This document shows, one piece after another, positions 43,667 through 52,999 of a DNA stretch of 59,348 bases (position 1 is its first letter; every line of letters begins with the position of its first letter). The DNA comes from Microbacterium paludicola. Its GTDB lineage: Bacteria > Actinomycetota > Actinomycetes > Actinomycetales > Microbacteriaceae. Under the pieces are notes generated by a model, which was not told where the DNA came from, searched no databases, and saw only the letters and a program-made list of their open reading frames with translations. A program made the position numbers and the translations under genes. The stretch covers positions 1 to 59,348 of the forward strand of contig NZ_JADGLL010000018.1 in assembly GCF_015235415.1 (NCBI RefSeq), read 5' to 3'.

Positions 43667-44658
43667 TCGTGACGCTCACGATGAACCCGGCGCTCGACCG
43701 GACGGTCGAGCTCGCCTCCGCGCTCGAGAGCGGCCAGGTGCAGCAGGCGCTGGCGGCGCGGGAGGACCCCGGTGGCAAGGGGATCAACGTCGCCCGGGTG
43801 CTCGCCGGATCGGGCGCGCCCGTCACCGCCGTCCTGCCGCTCGCGGAGGACGACCCGTACCGCTCCCTGCTCGGCGACCTCCCCGTCCGGACCGTGCCGA
43901 TCGCCGGGCACGCCCGCGCGAATCTGACCCTGACGGATCCGGACGGCGAGACCACCAAGATCAACCTGCCCGGTCCGGTTCTCGGTGAGGACGCCGCGCG
44001 GGCGCTGATCGACGCCGTCGTGACGGAGGTGGATGGGGCCGACTGGCTCGCGCTGTGCGGCTCGCTCCCGCCGGGCCTCGCCCCCGACTTCTATGTGGAT
44101 GTCGCCCTCGCCGTGCGCGCGCGGTGCGCGCGCCCGCCGAAGATCGCCGTCGACGCCTCCGGGCGGGCCCTCGCCGAGGCCGTCGCCAGCGGCGCTGTCG
44201 ACCTGATCAAGCCGAACGACGTCGAGCTGATGGATCTGCTCGCGCGCACCGCCCGCGACTCCGGCTTCGCGACGACGCGCGAATCGATGGAGTTCTTCAG
44301 CGAGATGCAGAAGAACCTTCGCGCCGACCCCACGGCGGCGCTCGCGTACGCCCGCGTGCTCGTTCCCCACCAGGTGCGGGCGGTGCTCGTGACGCTCGGC
44401 GGCGAGGGGGCGATGCTCGTCCACGGCGACGGCGCGTGGTTCGCCACGCCGCCCGAGACGGATGTCCGCAGCACCGTCGGCGCCGGCGACAGCGCGCTCG
44501 CCGGGTACCTGCTCGCAGCCGTCGCGGGCGAGGACGGCGCCGGCCGCCTGCGCTCCGCCATCCGATACGGCTCCGGCACCGCCGCTCTTCCCGGCACGCG
44601 CCTCGCCACCCCCGCCGACCTGTCGACCGCGGACATCCCCGTCCGCGAGCTCGCCTGA
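43663..44658 (+). CDS. fruK: 1-phosphofructokinase
   Basis: This 331-residue PfkB-family kinase makes fructose-1,6-bisphosphate. Signatures are the N-terminal TLTMNPALDRTVEL, GGKGINVARVLA (about 33-44), and the C-terminal TVGAGDSALAGYLLA with catalytic Asp in GAGD. An insert with TRESMEFFSEMQKNL near 205 is unusual compared with enteric FruK. Second gene of the operon. Confidence 0.95.
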   Translation: MIVTLTMNPALDRTVELASALESGQVQQALAAREDPGGKGINVARVLAGSGAPVTAVLPLAEDDPYRSLLGDLPVRTVPIAGHARANLTLTDPDGETTKINLPGPVLGEDAARALIDAVVTEVDGADWLALCGSLPPGLAPDFYVDVALAVRARCARPPKIAVDASGRALAEAVASGAVDLIKPNDVELMDLLARTARDSGFATTRESMEFFSEMQKNLRADPTAALAYARVLVPHQVRAVLVTLGGEGAMLVHGDGAWFATPPETDVRSTVGAGDSALAGYLLAAVAGEDGAGRLRSAIRYGSGTAALPGTRLATPADLSTADIPVRELA

Positions 44659-44713
44659 TCCACCGCATCGTCGTCGCGGCCCCCGCCGCGCCGCATTCCC
44701 TCGAGGAGGAGAA

Positions 44714-46726
44714 GTGTCCACCATCACCCCGCAGCTCGTGAGCCTCGACGAGGATCTCGGGCCCGACAAGCAGAGCGTGCTGCGCGCCCTGTCCGCCCGC
44801 TTCGTCGCGCAGGGCCGCGCGACCGACGCCGACGCGCTGTTCGCCGCAGCCTGGAAGCGCGAGGAGCAGGATGCGACCGGTCTGCCCGGCGGCATCGCGA
44901 TCCCGCACGCCAAGAGCGCCGTGGTGACGCAGGCGTCCCTCGCCTTCGCGCGCCTGAAGCCCGGCGTCGACTTCGGCGCCGAGGACGAGCCCAGCGACAT
45001 CGTGTTCATGATCGCGGCGCCCGACACGGCGGCCGAGGAGCACCTCGCCGTGCTGTCGAAGCTCGCGCGCAACCTCATGGATGAGGACTTCCTCGCCGCG
45101 CTCCGCGGCGCGGCGGACGCCGACGAGGCGGTCCGGATCGTGCGGGCGGCGATCGGCGAGGAGGCCGCGAGCGAGACGGCGGCCGCCCCCGCGCCGGCCG
45201 CGGCCGCCGTGCCGACCGCCGCGGGGGACGGCGCCATCGTCGTCGACGGGCGCCCCGCCCGCATCGTCGCCGTCACCGCCTGCGCGACCGGCATCGCGCA
45301 CACCTACATGGCCGCCGACGCGCTGACCGCCGCGGCGAAGAAGGCCGGCGTCGAGTTCCAGGTCGAGCCGCAGGGGTCGAGCGGCTACACGGCGATCGAC
45401 CCGGCCGTCATCGCGGCCGCCGACGCGGTGGTGTTCGCGGTCGACGTCGACGTCCGCGAGCCGCAGCGGTTCGCCGGCAAGCCCGTGATCCGCCGCCCTG
45501 TGAAGGCCGGCATCGAGCACGCGACCGAGCTGCTGACACAGGCAGCGCACGCGGCGGAGGACCCGTCGGCCGAGCGCGTTCCCGGCACCGCCGGCGCGGC
45601 CGAGGAGAACGAGCGACCTGCCGAGTCGATCGGAGCGCGCATCAAGCGCGTGCTGCTGACGGGCGTGTCGTACATGATCCCGTTCGTCGCCGGCGGCGGC
45701 CTGCTCATGGCGCTCGGCTTCCTGCTGGGCGGCTACCAGATCAACGAGGTCGCGAACAAGATCGCCGTCGAGAACGCGCTGTGGAACCTGCCGGACGGCG
45801 GGCTGCTTCAGTACCTCGGCGCCGTCGCGTTCGCGATCGGCAACATCTCGATGAGCTTCCTGGTGCCGGCGCTCGCCGGCTACATCGCGTACGCGCTCGC
45901 CGACCGGCCGGGGATCGCGCCCGGCTTCGTCGCCGGATCCGTCGCGGTGCTGATGAACGCGGGCTTCATCGGCGGAATCGTCGGCGGCGTCCTCGCGGGC
46001 CTCGCCGCGATGTGGCTCGGATCCCTCACCGTGCCGCGGTGGCTGCGGGGCCTGATGCCGGTCGTGATCATTCCGCTGCTCGGCTCGATCTTCGCGAGCG
46101 GACTGCTCATCCTGTTCCTCGCGGCGCCCATCGCGGCGCTGATGACCGCCCTCACCGGCGGGCTCAACGGCCTCGCCACGTCGGGCCTGCTGCCGGTGGT
46201 CGGCATCATCCTCGGGCTCATGATGTGCTTCGACCTCGGCGGACCGATCAACAAGGTCGCCTACGCCTTCGCGGTCGCGGGGCTGGGCGCGGGCTCGGCC
46301 GAGAACCCCGTGCCGTTCTACATCATGGGCGCGGCGATGGCCGCGGGAATGGTGCCGCCGCTGATGATGGCCTTCGCCTCGACGGTGCTCGACCGGGGCG
46401 CATTCAGCGAGCCTGAGCGCGAGAACGGAAAGGCCGCGTGGCTGCTCGGCCTGTCGTTCATCTCGGAGGGGGCGATCCCGTTCGCCGCCGCCGATCCGCT
46501 GCGAGTCATCCCGGCGTCGATGCTGGGTGGTGCTGTCACCGGGTTCCTGAGCATGCTGTTCGAGGTCGGCTCGCGCGCCCCGCACGGTGGAGCGTTCGTG
46601 TTCTTCGCGATCGACCCGCTGTGGGGCTTCGCGATCGCCCTGCTCGCCGGTGTGCTGGTCGGTGGGTTCGCCGTCGTCGGGCTCAAGCGCCTCGCCCGCC
46701 GTCGGGTGGAGGCCGTCGCCGCCTGA
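44714..46726 (+). CDS. fruA: Fructose PTS transporter, EIIABC
   Basis: This 670-residue fused permease brings in fructose as fructose-1-phosphate. The EIIA domain (1-150) has the phospho-His in GGIAIPHAK. EIIB (about 180-275) has the phospho-Cys in TACATGIAHTYMAA. EIIC (about 305-660) has eight or more helices with PFVAGGGLLMALGF. GTG start with GAGGAGGAG 2-9 bases upstream. HPr and enzyme I genes are not in the window. Confidence 0.95.
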   Translation: MSTITPQLVSLDEDLGPDKQSVLRALSARFVAQGRATDADALFAAAWKREEQDATGLPGGIAIPHAKSAVVTQASLAFARLKPGVDFGAEDEPSDIVFMIAAPDTAAEEHLAVLSKLARNLMDEDFLAALRGAADADEAVRIVRAAIGEEAASETAAAPAPAAAAVPTAAGDGAIVVDGRPARIVAVTACATGIAHTYMAADALTAAAKKAGVEFQVEPQGSSGYTAIDPAVIAAADAVVFAVDVDVREPQRFAGKPVIRRPVKAGIEHATELLTQAAHAAEDPSAERVPGTAGAAEENERPAESIGARIKRVLLTGVSYMIPFVAGGGLLMALGFLLGGYQINEVANKIAVENALWNLPDGGLLQYLGAVAFAIGNISMSFLVPALAGYIAYALADRPGIAPGFVAGSVAVLMNAGFIGGIVGGVLAGLAAMWLGSLTVPRWLRGLMPVVIIPLLGSIFASGLLILFLAAPIAALMTALTGGLNGLATSGLLPVVGIILGLMMCFDLGGPINKVAYAFAVAGLGAGSAENPVPFYIMGAAMAAGMVPPLMMAFASTVLDRGAFSEPERENGKAAWLLGLSFISEGAIPFAAADPLRVIPASMLGGAVTGFLSMLFEVGSRAPHGGAFVFFAIDPLWGFAIALLAGVLVGGFAVVGLKRLARRRVEAVAA

Positions 46727-46751
46727 CGCCGCCCTTCTAGCCGCCCTCTTT

Positions 46752-46817
46752 TACGGAGATGCCGGCTTCTCCGGAGATCCTTCGCGGATCGCATCCTGAG
46801 AACCCGGCATCTCCGTA
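46752..46817. terminator. Large inverted repeat between fruA and YhgE gene
   Basis: TACGGAGATGCCGG (46752-46765) and CCGGCATCTCCGTA (46804-46817) are perfectly complementary over 14 bases, with a 38-base loop that itself holds GATCC/GGATC. It lies between two convergent genes and resembles the other paired palindromes here. Confidence 0.7.
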
Positions 46818-46854
46818 GAACCCGGCGGGCGGCGCCGGGACTCCGGCGGGCGGA

Positions 46855-49281
46855 TCAGGCCGGCGCGGCCTCCAGCAGCGCCCGGGCCGGCAGCGTGCGC
46901 TTGCGGCCCACCGCGATCGTGGTGGCGATGAAGGCGAGCACCGCCCACACAAGCAGCGCCACGATGGCACCGCCCGTGCCGCCCGCGTCGGTCACGGCGC
47001 CGAGGAGCGCGCGGTAGGCCGGGGCCGTCGGCAGGGCGGCCGAGATGCCCGCGAGCCACTCGGGAAGCGTCGAGACGATGCCGGTGGCGATCCCGATCGC
47101 GCCGACCAGCGCGCCGATCCAATGCCCCGCGCCGCCGAACACGGCGACGAGCGCCTGGTGCACCGCGGCGAACGCGACGCCGATCAGGGCGCAGAGGCCG
47201 AACAGCGCCGCGGCAGTTCCCGCTTCGTAGCCGCTGACCACCTGCACGACGGCCGCGACGAGCACTCCCTGCACCGCTCCGACGATCGCCGCGGGGAGCA
47301 GCGCTCCGCCCGCGAGCGACACCGAGGCGCGGCGCGAGGTGAGCGCCCGCCCGGTGACCGAACGCATCACGAGGAAGGTCGCGAGCCCGCCGAACCACAG
47401 CACGATCGCCGCGAGCAGCGGCACGGCCGCCGCGCCGAACAGCGAGACCTCGCCGCCAGCCGACGACGACACCGGATCGGCGACGACCGTCGCGAGGTCG
47501 TCCGCCTCGTCGTCGGTGTACGACGGGATCTGCTCGGTCGCGGTGCCGAGGCCGTCCGCGAGCGATCGCGTTCCCCCGGCGAGCTCGCCGATGCCGTCGC
47601 CGAGATCGGCGGTGCCGGTGGCGAGCTGGCCGGCTCCCGTGGAGAGCTCACCGGCGCCGCCTGCGAGCTGCGACGAGCCGTCGGCGAGGCCGTTGGCCCC
47701 GGTCGCCAGCTGCGCGGCTCCCGTCGACAGCGTGCCGGCGCCCTCGGCCGCCTGGCCCGCTCCGGTGGTGAGCTCGGACGCGCCGCTCGACAGCTGGCTC
47801 GCGCCCGTCGACAGCTCGCTCGCGCCGCCGGCGAGGGCGGTCGCGCCCTCCGCGGTCGTGGCGACGCCGGCGGCGTACTCGCGCAGGCCCTGTGCGAGGT
47901 CGCCGGCTCCCGTGGCGGCGCTCTCGGCGCCGGTCGCGAGCAGCTCGAACTGCTCCGTGAGCGCGGCGGCGCCGCGCAGCTGCGCGACCAGCGTGGCGGG
48001 GGATTCCGCCGCGACCTGACCGAGGGCGGTCGAGGCCGTGCTGGCGCCCGTCGCGTACCCCGCAAGCCGCTCGCAGAAGTCCGCGGACGCGCCGGTGGCG
48101 GCGCATTCCTCGCTCAGGGCGGTCAGGCCCGTCGCGACTCCCGCCGCTCCCTCGGTGATCTCCACCGGGATGAGGCCGTTCTGCTCGATGGCGTCGGCGC
48201 CCGCGGTGAGCCCCGACCCGATGGGGGCTGCGGTGTCCGCGAGCTGGCGCAGGCTCGGCGCGAGGCCCGGGTTCTGCGCGGTGCCGTCGCCGGCGAGGCC
48301 GGTGGCGAGCTGCTGCGCGCCGTCCACCAGGTTGTCGGCCCCGCCGACGAGGCCCGGGTTCTCGGCCGTGCCGTCGCCGGTCATCCCTGCCGCGAGACCG
48401 TTCAGGCCCTCCGAGAGCGTGCTCGCGCCGGTGGAGAGCTGGCTTGCGCCGTCCGCGAGACCGGTTGCGCCGTCGGCGATGCCGGCGACGCCGTTCGACA
48501 GCTCGGCCGCGCCGCCGGAGATGCCCCCGGCACCTCCCGCGAGCTCGCCGGCGCCGTCGGCCAGCTGCGTGGCGCCCGTCGCGAGCTCGCCCGCTCCGTT
48601 GCCGAGCTGGGTCGCCCCGTCGGCGAGCGCGGTCGCGCCCTCCTGGGCCTCGCCGGCGCCGTCCGCGAGCTGCGAGGCGCCGTCGGCGGCCTCGCTGAGC
48701 TGGTCGCCGAGCGTCGTGAAGCCGATGAAGACGTTCGACAGCGTCGCCTCCGAGAGCATCTGCCCCATCGACGATGCGGCGACCGTGGCGACCTGGTTGG
48801 TGATCGCCTCGTCGGCGAGTCGCGAGTCCGGTGCCGTGGTGACCTCGATGCGCGCCTGCTCGGGCTCGGCGTCCTCACCCGACATCCGCTGCCCGGCCGA
48901 GGTCGCGGCGGCCGAGAACTCCTCGGGGATCGTGATGACGGCCTGGTAGGTGCCGTCAGCGAGCCCCTCCGCGGCGTCCTCCTCGTTGGACAGCACCCAC
49001 GTGAGGTTGCTGGGGGTGTCGTCGGATCCCTCGACGAGGCCGGCCGCGAGCTGGCGGCCGAGAGGGGTGACCTGATCCTGGACCGTGACGGGTTCGTCGT
49101 TGTTCACGATGGCCGCGGTCATGTTCTCGAGACGCTCGGTCGGGTTGTACAGCGCGGCGACCAGCACGCCGCCGATCAGGGCGGGAAGCAGCAGCACGCC
49201 GACAAGCGTCAGCCACGAGACGGGCTTTGTGCTGCGGGCGCGCTCGATGCCGGTGGCGGCGAGACGGCGGAGGGGGCTCAT
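46855..49281 (-). CDS. YhgE/Pip-domain membrane protein
   Basis: This 808-residue protein has one N-terminal helix (about 21-45). The YhgE/Pip N-terminal domain has IVNNDEPVTVQDQ, and a long extracytoplasmic region (about 200-590) is made of many GAxxLxxG repeats. The C-terminal YhgE/Pip domain has five or six helices. It is the streptococcal phage-infection-protein and type VII-linked class; the role is envelope export or scaffold. Its ATG overlaps the MMPL stop by 4 bases. Confidence 0.9.
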   Translation of the reverse strand: MSPLRRLAATGIERARSTKPVSWLTLVGVLLLPALIGGVLVAALYNPTERLENMTAAIVNNDEPVTVQDQVTPLGRQLAAGLVEGSDDTPSNLTWVLSNEEDAAEGLADGTYQAVITIPEEFSAAATSAGQRMSGEDAEPEQARIEVTTAPDSRLADEAITNQVATVAASSMGQMLSEATLSNVFIGFTTLGDQLSEAADGASQLADGAGEAQEGATALADGATQLGNGAGELATGATQLADGAGELAGGAGGISGGAAELSNGVAGIADGATGLADGASQLSTGASTLSEGLNGLAAGMTGDGTAENPGLVGGADNLVDGAQQLATGLAGDGTAQNPGLAPSLRQLADTAAPIGSGLTAGADAIEQNGLIPVEITEGAAGVATGLTALSEECAATGASADFCERLAGYATGASTASTALGQVAAESPATLVAQLRGAAALTEQFELLATGAESAATGAGDLAQGLREYAAGVATTAEGATALAGGASELSTGASQLSSGASELTTGAGQAAEGAGTLSTGAAQLATGANGLADGSSQLAGGAGELSTGAGQLATGTADLGDGIGELAGGTRSLADGLGTATEQIPSYTDDEADDLATVVADPVSSSAGGEVSLFGAAAVPLLAAIVLWFGGLATFLVMRSVTGRALTSRRASVSLAGGALLPAAIVGAVQGVLVAAVVQVVSGYEAGTAAALFGLCALIGVAFAAVHQALVAVFGGAGHWIGALVGAIGIATGIVSTLPEWLAGISAALPTAPAYRALLGAVTDAGGTGGAIVALLVWAVLAFIATTIAVGRKRTLPARALLEAAPA

Positions 49282-52028
49282 ACGTTCACCTCGAAGTGAG
49301 TGGGAGCGGCCGCGACGTCGTGCAGCTGCACGGCGTCCCAGCCTGCGTCGGAGAGGAGGATCTGGGCGGCGCGCGGATCGGATCCGGTCAGCACCACCGT
49401 CAGTTCGGTGGGGGAGAGCGCGTGGCGCGCATCGCGCAGCACGGCCGCGACCTGGTCGCGCGCGGCGGGCTCGAGCGCGTCGGCGCCGTGGACGACGACG
49501 AGGCGCGTGCCGCCGCGGAGCGCGTCGCGCACGGCGCGCGCCGCGGTCGCCGACTCGGCGCCGAGGAGCGCCAGGCCGACATGCGCGCGCACCCAGGCGG
49601 CGCGTCCCGGCAGCAGATGCCCCGACACGCGCAGCAGGCCGTCGGACGGGATCGCACGCCCGGCGATCGCGAGGCCCACGGCACGCGCCGAGCGAGGATC
49701 GGCCGAGGTGAGCACGAGCGCTTCGCCCGGCTCGGCGCGCAGGGTCACGCCGGACGCGAGCACGGTGTCCTCGGCCGCGACCTCGAGGTCGTCGGCGGCG
49801 ATGACCGCGGTGGATCCGGGCTCCGGCCAGTCGGCGAGGGCGCGCTCGCGCTCCACCGCCTCGCCCTCGATGTCGAAGTGCGGCAGGATGCGGTCGAGCC
49901 AGCGCGGCATCCACCACGCCTTCTCGCCCAGCAGCGCCATGACGGCGGGGACGAGCGTCATCCGGACGAGGAACGCGTCGATCGCGATGCCGACCGCCAG
50001 CGCGAGCGCGATTGGCTTCAGGTTCGAGTCGCCCTCGGGGACGAAGGCCGCGAACACCGCGAACATGATGACCGCGGCGGCCGTGACGACCCGGGCCGAG
50101 GCAGCGAATCCGGTGCGCACCGCGTCGACCGCGACGTCCCGTGTGAAGCCCTTCTTGCGGCCGGCGTGCACGTAGTCCTCGCGCATCCGGGATACGAGGA
50201 ACACCTCGTAATCCATGGCGAGGCCGAACAGCACGCCCATCACGACGATCGGCATGAACGCGATGATCGGGCCCGTGCGGGCGACGTGGAGCAGGTCGGC
50301 GCCCCAGCCCCACGAGAACACCGCGGCCACCACGCCGAACGCGGCGAGGATCGACAGCAGGTAGGTCAGGGCGGCTTTGAGCGGCACCCAGACCGATCGG
50401 AACACGATCATCAGCAGGATGAACGACAACCCGACAACGAAGATCCCGAACGGCACCAGGGCCCCGCCGAGGCGGTCGGAGATGTCGATGCCGACCGCGG
50501 TGGATCCGGTCACCTTCAGGTCGATCCCGTACTCGTCGAGCCATTCGTCGTGGTGGGCGCGCAGCTCGCGCACGAGCTCGCTCGTGGCCGGGTCGTCCGG
50601 TCCGGTCTCGGGCACGATCTGCACGATGCCGGTGTCGGCCGTCTCGTTCGGGGTCGCGAGCGCGACCTCCTTGACGCCGTCGATCGCCTCGACCTCGTCC
50701 TTCAGGTCGTTCATCAGCCCGAGCGGATCCGTGGACGTCACGATCGTGCCGGTGAGGATGAGCGGGCCGTTGAAGCCGGCGCCGAAGTGCTCGGACGTGA
50801 GGTCGAAGCCGATGCGCGCCTCGTTGTCCTTGGGCAGCACTCCCGCGTTGGGGAGCGACAGCGCGAGGCTGCCGACGGGGGCGGCCATGAGACCCAGACC
50901 CAGGACGACGGCGACGGTCGTGACGACGGGGTGGCGTGTGACCATGCCGACCCAGCGGGCAGCGAACCCCGTGCGCGGGGCGCGCTCCTTCTTCGGCTTG
51001 GGCATCCGGCCGATGGCGCGGTGCTTGACGAAGCCGAGCACCGCCGGGGTGAGGGTCACGGCGATCATCACGGCGATCGCGACCGCCACGGCCGCCGCGA
51101 TGCCCATCGTGGTGAGGAACGGGATGTTCGCGAAGCCAAGGCCGATCAGGGCGATCAGCACCGTCACGCCGGCGAAGACGACCGCCGACCCCGCGGTGCC
51201 CGTCGCGCGCCCGGCCGATTCCTCCGGATCCATCCCCTCGCGGAGCTGATCCTGATGGCGCGCGGCGATGAACAGCGAGTAGTCGATGCCGACGGCGAGG
51301 CCCAGCATGAGGGCGAGCATCGGGGTCGTCGCCGAGACCGTCGCCCACTGGGTGGAGGCGACGAGGCCGAGGAGGGAGACGCCGACGCCGATCAGCGCGA
51401 TGCCGAGGGGGAGGCCGGCGAGCACGAAGGAGCGGAAGGTGATGATCAGCACGAGCAGCGCGATGATCACGCCGACCGCCTCGGTGAGCGTGATGGTGGG
51501 AAGCTCGGTCGCGAACAGCTCGCCGCCGAGCGCCGTCTGCGCGCCCTCGGGGAGCTGCTCCGCGAGGTCGTCGACGACGACGTGGAGCGACTCCTTGTCG
51601 TCGGCCGTGACGTCGGTCATCGTCCCCTCGAACTGCAGCCGCACGATCGCGGCCGAGTCGTCGTCCGACACCATGCCGGTGACCATCTCGTCGAACGGCG
51701 AGGTGACGCTGCTGACGCCCGGGACGTCCTCGAGGGCGGCGACCGTGTCCTCGATCGGATCGCGGTAGGCGGCGTCCGTCACGTCGTCACCGTCCGCGGC
51801 CACGACGATGAACTGCGCGCTCGTGCCCGACACCTGCGGGAAGGTGCGGCTGAGCTGCGACAGGCCCTCCTGCGCCTCGGTCCCGGGGATCGAGAAGGCG
51901 TTGTCGAACCCCTTGTTCAGCCCGGCCGCGGCCCCGCCGACGGCGGCGAGGATGAGCAGCCAACCGAGCAGCACGCGCCACGGGTGACGGTATGACCAGC
52001 GACCGAGCGAGTAGAGCAGGGTGGACAC
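49278..52028 (-). CDS. MMPL/RND-superfamily exporter with C-terminal ABC-ATPase-like domain
   Basis: This 916-residue transporter is longer than typical MMPL proteins (about 700-760). The MMPL part has two sets of six helices; GIDYSLFIAARHQDQLREGMD and GLAMDYEVFLVSRMREDYV carry the Asp-Tyr proton-relay motif. Residues about 744-916 look like an ABC ATPase (GEALVLTSADPRSARAVGLAIAG, GHLLPGR, LVVVHGADAL), but Walker A, signature and catalytic residues are lost. The GTG at 52028 is set by GGAGG 6 bases before. First gene of the operon. Confidence 0.92.
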   Translation of the reverse strand: MSTLLYSLGRWSYRHPWRVLLGWLLILAAVGGAAAGLNKGFDNAFSIPGTEAQEGLSQLSRTFPQVSGTSAQFIVVAADGDDVTDAAYRDPIEDTVAALEDVPGVSSVTSPFDEMVTGMVSDDDSAAIVRLQFEGTMTDVTADDKESLHVVVDDLAEQLPEGAQTALGGELFATELPTITLTEAVGVIIALLVLIITFRSFVLAGLPLGIALIGVGVSLLGLVASTQWATVSATTPMLALMLGLAVGIDYSLFIAARHQDQLREGMDPEESAGRATGTAGSAVVFAGVTVLIALIGLGFANIPFLTTMGIAAAVAVAIAVMIAVTLTPAVLGFVKHRAIGRMPKPKKERAPRTGFAARWVGMVTRHPVVTTVAVVLGLGLMAAPVGSLALSLPNAGVLPKDNEARIGFDLTSEHFGAGFNGPLILTGTIVTSTDPLGLMNDLKDEVEAIDGVKEVALATPNETADTGIVQIVPETGPDDPATSELVRELRAHHDEWLDEYGIDLKVTGSTAVGIDISDRLGGALVPFGIFVVGLSFILLMIVFRSVWVPLKAALTYLLSILAAFGVVAAVFSWGWGADLLHVARTGPIIAFMPIVVMGVLFGLAMDYEVFLVSRMREDYVHAGRKKGFTRDVAVDAVRTGFAASARVVTAAAVIMFAVFAAFVPEGDSNLKPIALALAVGIAIDAFLVRMTLVPAVMALLGEKAWWMPRWLDRILPHFDIEGEAVERERALADWPEPGSTAVIAADDLEVAAEDTVLASGVTLRAEPGEALVLTSADPRSARAVGLAIAGRAIPSDGLLRVSGHLLPGRAAWVRAHVGLALLGAESATAARAVRDALRGGTRLVVVHGADALEPAARDQVAAVLRDARHALSPTELTVVLTGSDPRAAQILLSDAGWDAVQLHDVAAAPTHFEVNV

Positions 52029-52063
52029 AGGGCGCCTCCGGAAGAGCACTGACAGGGGATTTC

Positions 52064-52079
52064 GATACAGCGCTGTATC
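52064..52079. promoter_or_regulatory. TetR operator 1
   Basis: GATACAGCGCTGTATC is a perfect 16-base palindrome in the gap between the divergent MMPL and TetR genes. It shares GATACA-N4-TGTATC with the next site. Confidence 0.85.
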
Positions 52080-52080
52080 C

Positions 52081-52096
52081 GATACAAGTGTGTATC
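52081..52096. promoter_or_regulatory. TetR operator 2
   Basis: GATACAAGTGTGTATC has the same GATACA/TGTATC arms with a 4-base spacer, centred 17 bases from operator 1. Two dimers could bind side by side and cover promoters in both directions, including TAATAG at 52098-52103 for the TetR gene. Confidence 0.85.
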
Positions 52097-52151
52097 GTAA
52101 TAGCCCGAGAGGCAAACCGGGCTGAGCGTTCGGTATGAACCGGGGAGCGGG

Positions 52152-52823
52152 ATGCAGCACGCAGAGCAGGACGAAGTGAGCGAGCAGGATGCGGCGGCGA
52201 GACCGCAGACCCGCAGCCGCGAGAACACCCGCGCGCGCCTGCTCGACGCCGCCGCGCAGGTGTTCGCCGAGGTCGGCCTCGGCGAGGCCTCGGTCGAGGC
52301 CATCTGCGAGCGCGCCGGATTCACCCGCGGCGCGTTCTACTCGAACTTCGAATCGAAGGATGAGCTGTTCGTCGAGCTCGCCGGCCGATTCGCCAGCCAG
52401 CAGGTCGACGGCGTGCGCCGACGCGTCGCCGCCCTGATCGAGTGCGGCCCCGAGGTCGACGGCGACGAGGCCGGCATGGTCGGGCTCGTCGAGGCGCTCG
52501 ACGTCCCCGGCGACGTCCGGCTCGCGGTGCTGCTGATGAGCGAGATCAAGGGCCGCGCGATGCGCGACGCCAAGACCGCGGAGGCGTACCTCGCTCAGGA
52601 TGCGCAGCTGCTCGGCGAGATCGCGCAGCTGCTCGAGGAGATCGCACACGCGAAGGGCCTGCACCTCGCGCTGCCCGCCCACGAGGCCGCCCGCACGGTG
52701 CTCACCGCCTGGGAGGGCGCGGCGACCCGCGCGATCATGGCCGGCCTCCCGGAGAAGGAGCTTCTTGAGGCGCGCGCGCAGGAGGTCGGCCGCATCGCCC
52801 ACCTCATCATCGCGCGGGACTGA
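52152..52823 (+). CDS. TetR/AcrR-family regulator of the MMPL-YhgE operon
   Basis: This 223-residue TetR protein has an HTH at about 22-68: ARLLDAAAQVFAEVGLGEASVEAICERAGFTRGAFYSNF is the canonical segment. A helical ligand domain follows. It is divergent from the MMPL gene, with two identical-arm palindromes between. Likely represses the exporter operon and itself until an envelope-active compound binds. Confidence 0.93.
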   Translation: MQHAEQDEVSEQDAAARPQTRSRENTRARLLDAAAQVFAEVGLGEASVEAICERAGFTRGAFYSNFESKDELFVELAGRFASQQVDGVRRRVAALIECGPEVDGDEAGMVGLVEALDVPGDVRLAVLLMSEIKGRAMRDAKTAEAYLAQDAQLLGEIAQLLEEIAHAKGLHLALPAHEAARTVLTAWEGAATRAIMAGLPEKELLEARAQEVGRIAHLIIARD

Positions 52824-52847
52824 AACCGCGGCAGGTGCCGGGCGGCT

Positions 52848-52999
52848 TCGGCTCGCTCGCAGTCTTTCTCGGCTCGCACGCTCGCGCCGACGCCCCGCTC
52901 AACGAGCGAGATCGCTGAGCCTTCCCCCGCTCGTTGAGCGGAAGTGAGCGCCAGCGAACGAACGTCGAAACGGGCTGAGCGAGCGTCAGCGAGTCGAAG
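52848..52999. repeat. Cluster of dispersed GCTCGTTGAGCG repeats
   Basis: Between the convergent TetR and menC genes are several fragments: CTTCGGCTCGCTCGC, CGCTCAACGAGCG (52898-52910), CCGCTCGTTGAGCGG, and CGTCGAAACGGGCTGAGCGAGC. They also overlap the 3' end of menC. No gene is visible. Confidence 0.6.

Noticed and set aside
49282..51348. Extension of the YhgE/Pip protein to an upstream start, giving about 1500 residues
   Set aside because: The extension is a shadow frame of the MMPL gene. The ATG at 49281 overlaps the MMPL stop and starts the YhgE domain.
49227..51995. Open frame of 922 codons antisense to the MMPL gene
   Set aside because: Shadow of the MMPL coding sequence; no ribosome site and no domain.
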